Assembly: GCA_963817405.1 (NCBI GenBank)
Contig: CAWFNW010000001.1
Span: 1-64,000, forward strand
DNA: 64,000 nt
Direction: 5' to 3'
Source: CAWFNW01 sp963817405
GTDB lineage: Bacteria > Actinomycetota > Coriobacteriia > Anaerosomatales > Anaerosomataceae
Shown here: in pieces, positions 63,896-64,000 of the stretch
Position numbering within the stretch: the first letter of the stretch is position 1
How the letters are laid out: each line of letters starts with the position of its first letter
Translations under genes and position numbers: made by a program
Notes under the pieces: model-generated
Database searches by the model: none
What the model was told of the DNA's origin: nothing
Seen by the model: only the letters and a program-made list of their open reading frames with translations

Positions 63896-64000
63896 CGCAG
63901 CGTTCGTCTCCTGACGTGGACGCACCGAGAGGCGAGCGAATGTCATGCGTGCCGCCCCAGCGAGCGCCGCGCGAAGAAGCCACAAACCGGTTTGTTGCAT
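63896..64000. other. Intergenic end of the window with a 14-bp palindrome
   Basis: 105 bases without a gene. ACAAACCGGTTTGT at 63982-63995 is an exact palindrome and could be a regulator site for the next gene, which in this cluster is usually ftsA or ftsZ. The gene itself is outside the window. Confidence 0.4.

Overview
The window is GC-rich, densely packed bacterial chromosome with many GTG starts and 1-11 nt gene overlaps. The gene set points to an actinobacterium: SteA/SteB (MctB)-type division proteins, a fused shikimate kinase/3-dehydroquinate synthase, TlyA, a DUF3866 protein, roadblock/small-GTPase genes and a full division/cell-wall (dcw) cluster. The type IV pilus (T4P) locus, the biotin carboxylase pair and a BMP-type nucleoside importer suggest a deep-branching anaerobic lineage such as Coriobacteriia/Anaerosomatia. 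That placement is inference from gene content. I saw no tRNA, rRNA, CRISPR array, insertion sequence or prophage.

Layout. (1) 1-3.2 kb: end of a roadblock protein, a DUF4388 protein with a very long Glu-Pro repeat, a Ras-like GTPase and a small membrane protein; this looks like a signalling module. (2) 3.2-15 kb: T4P genes pilB, pilC, two pilins, prepilin peptidase, three minor-pilin-like genes, then pilM-N-O and a PilP-like gene. Three prepilin genes have sigma-28-like promoter motifs. (3) 15-19.9 kb: aroC-aroKB-aroQ-pepQ-efp. (4) 20-24.5 kb: a carboxyltransferase fused to biotin carrier protein, accC, asp23, nusB, xseB. (5) 24.6-31.9 kb: dxs, tlyA, nadK, recN, steA, steB. (6) 31.9-38.8 kb: minus-strand murJ and a glycosyltransferase, then plus-strand envelope membrane genes and pyrG. 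(7) 38.8-42.1 kb: DUF3866, ald, xerD. (8) 42.2-47.0 kb: BMP lipoprotein and nucleoside ABC importer. (9) 47.0-48.8 kb: small membrane proteins and a DUF4349 lipoprotein. (10) 49.1-64 kb: mraZ-rsmH-ftsL-ftsI-murE-murF-mraY-murD-ftsW-murG-murC-murB-ftsQ.

Sequence quality or gene decay matters here. Five of the first nine genes (DUF4388, pilC, pilA1, pilD, pilA2) are broken by small indels, all between about 1.3 and 8.2 kb; dxs and probably ftsW carry one each later. I annotate those genes across their full span and state where the frame changes.

Most interesting: sigma-28-type control of pilins, a prepilin carrying four Ig-like/carboxypeptidase-regulatory-like repeats, and a carboxyltransferase-BCCP fusion in the usual accB position that keeps an internal Shine-Dalgarno and ATG, so it may also make free BCCP.
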